From: Myxococcales bacterium
GTDB taxonomy: Bacteria > Myxococcota_A > UBA9042 > JABWCM01
Reading direction: 5' to 3'
NCBI GenBank assembly: GCA_013360285.1
Contig: JABWCM010000048.1
Span: 1-36,767, forward strand
Length of the DNA: 36,767 nt
Below the pieces are notes generated by a model that saw only the letters and a program-made list of their open reading frames with translations, was not told the DNA's origin and did not search any database. The position numbers were made by a program, and so were the translations under genes. Below are positions 36,334 to 36,767 of the stretch, piece after piece. The number at the start of each line of letters is the position of its first letter. Within the stretch, counting starts at the first letter, position 1.

Positions 36334-36767
36334 ATGCGGGTCGGTGTGATCACGTTTCCAGGTACTCACGGAGACCGCGACTGTGTCGAAACCTTTCGCG
36401 ACGTGTTCAAGTGGCCCACAATAATACTGAACGAACATGTGGACAAATTGCCGGACCTCGACCTCATTATTCTGCCGGGGGGATTCAGCTATGGGGATTA
36501 TTTACGGCCCGGAGCGATTGCAGCGCGTTCGGCACTCATCGGGGAAGTAAAAAATCACGCCGAACGCGGGGGAAAAGTACTGGGTATTTGTAATGGATTT
36601 CAAATGTTGACCGAAGCGGGTCTACTTTGCGGCGCGTTGTCCACCAACCAAAGTGAAACATTTGTGAACAAAACCGTGTGGGTTCGCAATACCGATGGAG
36701 ATGTTTATCGACTACCGATAGCACATAGAACAGGTCGATTTGTGGCGACGAACACGACACTGACAAA
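36334..36767 (+). CDS. purQ: FGAM synthase subunit PurQ (glutaminase), cut by window end
   Basis: The first 144 residues of PurQ; the 3' end lies outside the window. The class I glutamine amidotransferase fold is clear: RVGVITFPGTHGDRDCVETF, the GGFSYGDYLRPGAIAA oxyanion segment, the nucleophile Cys in LGICNGFQML, and PIAHRTGRF, containing the catalytic-region His. PurQ supplies ammonia from glutamine to PurL. The ATG follows the purS stop by 2 bases, so both are translated from one message. Confidence 0.96.
   Translation, partial: MRVGVITFPGTHGDRDCVETFRDVFKWPTIILNEHVDKLPDLDLIILPGGFSYGDYLRPGAIAARSALIGEVKNHAERGGKVLGICNGFQMLTEAGLLCGALSTNQSETFVNKTVWVRNTDGDVYRLPIAHRTGRFVATNTTLT

Overview
The window looks like a chromosomal piece from a deltaproteobacterium-like Gram-negative organism (Myxococcota, Bradymonadota or a related lineage). 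This is inferred from the gene types: very large secreted proteins built from 'CDDGN.CT.D.C' disulfide repeats, thrombospondin type 3 and dockerin-like calcium repeats, lipoproteins with acidic linkers, a kinase-like protein fused to a formylglycine-generating-enzyme (FGE) domain, a bacterial N-degron leucyltransferase (Bpt) and a near-consensus sigma-54 promoter. No rRNA, tRNA, CRISPR array, transposase or phage module was seen.

Layout. (1) 1-5690, minus strand: one open frame covers the whole left edge and runs out of the window. It encodes a lipoprotein of at least 1896 residues, about 1450 of them Cys-rich repeats. (2) 5911-8507, plus: a MidA/NDUFAF7-type methyltransferase, Bpt and a small rhodanese in a tight cluster. 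(3) 8533-16559, plus: a near-perfect sigma-70 promoter with an overlapping inverted repeat, then had-oah-dch-bcrC-bcrB-bcrA-bcrD. These encode the four subunits of ATP-dependent (class I) benzoyl-CoA reductase and the three enzymes that take the dienoyl-CoA product through hydration, oxidation and ring opening. The operon is followed by four and a half copies of a 43-bp hairpin repeat. (4) 16878-23156: a minus-strand secreted calcium-repeat/beta-sandwich protein, then a plus-strand lipoprotein (behind the sigma-54 promoter), a dockerin-like protein and a fibre/beta-helix protein. (5) 23220-25190, minus: a small lipoprotein and a DUF4157 (eCIS-core) metallopeptidase-like protein with an unrecognised C-terminal domain. 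(6) 25194-29050: a 955-residue Kazal-domain lipoprotein flanked by long palindromic, MITE-like elements. (7) 29037-31079, minus: ligA, whose last codons and stop lie inside one of those palindromes. (8) 31346-36767, plus: a probable pseudokinase/FGE fusion, ybaK, an unknown gene, purS and the start of purQ.

How the genes work together. The bcr operon is the clear metabolic unit: benzoyl-CoA is reduced to cyclohexa-1,5-diene-1-carbonyl-CoA (BcrCBAD), hydrated (Dch), oxidised (Had) and hydrolytically ring-opened (Oah) to 3-hydroxypimelyl-CoA. The benzoate-CoA ligase, the ferredoxin donor and any dedicated regulator are not in the window. Much of the rest is cell-surface equipment rich in disulfides and calcium-type repeats, which suggests a cell with a large investment in surface adhesion, matrix or protease defence. 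The least explained items are the palindromic element family around the Kazal gene, the hairpin array behind bcrD, the pseudokinase fusion and the C-terminal domain of the DUF4157 protein.
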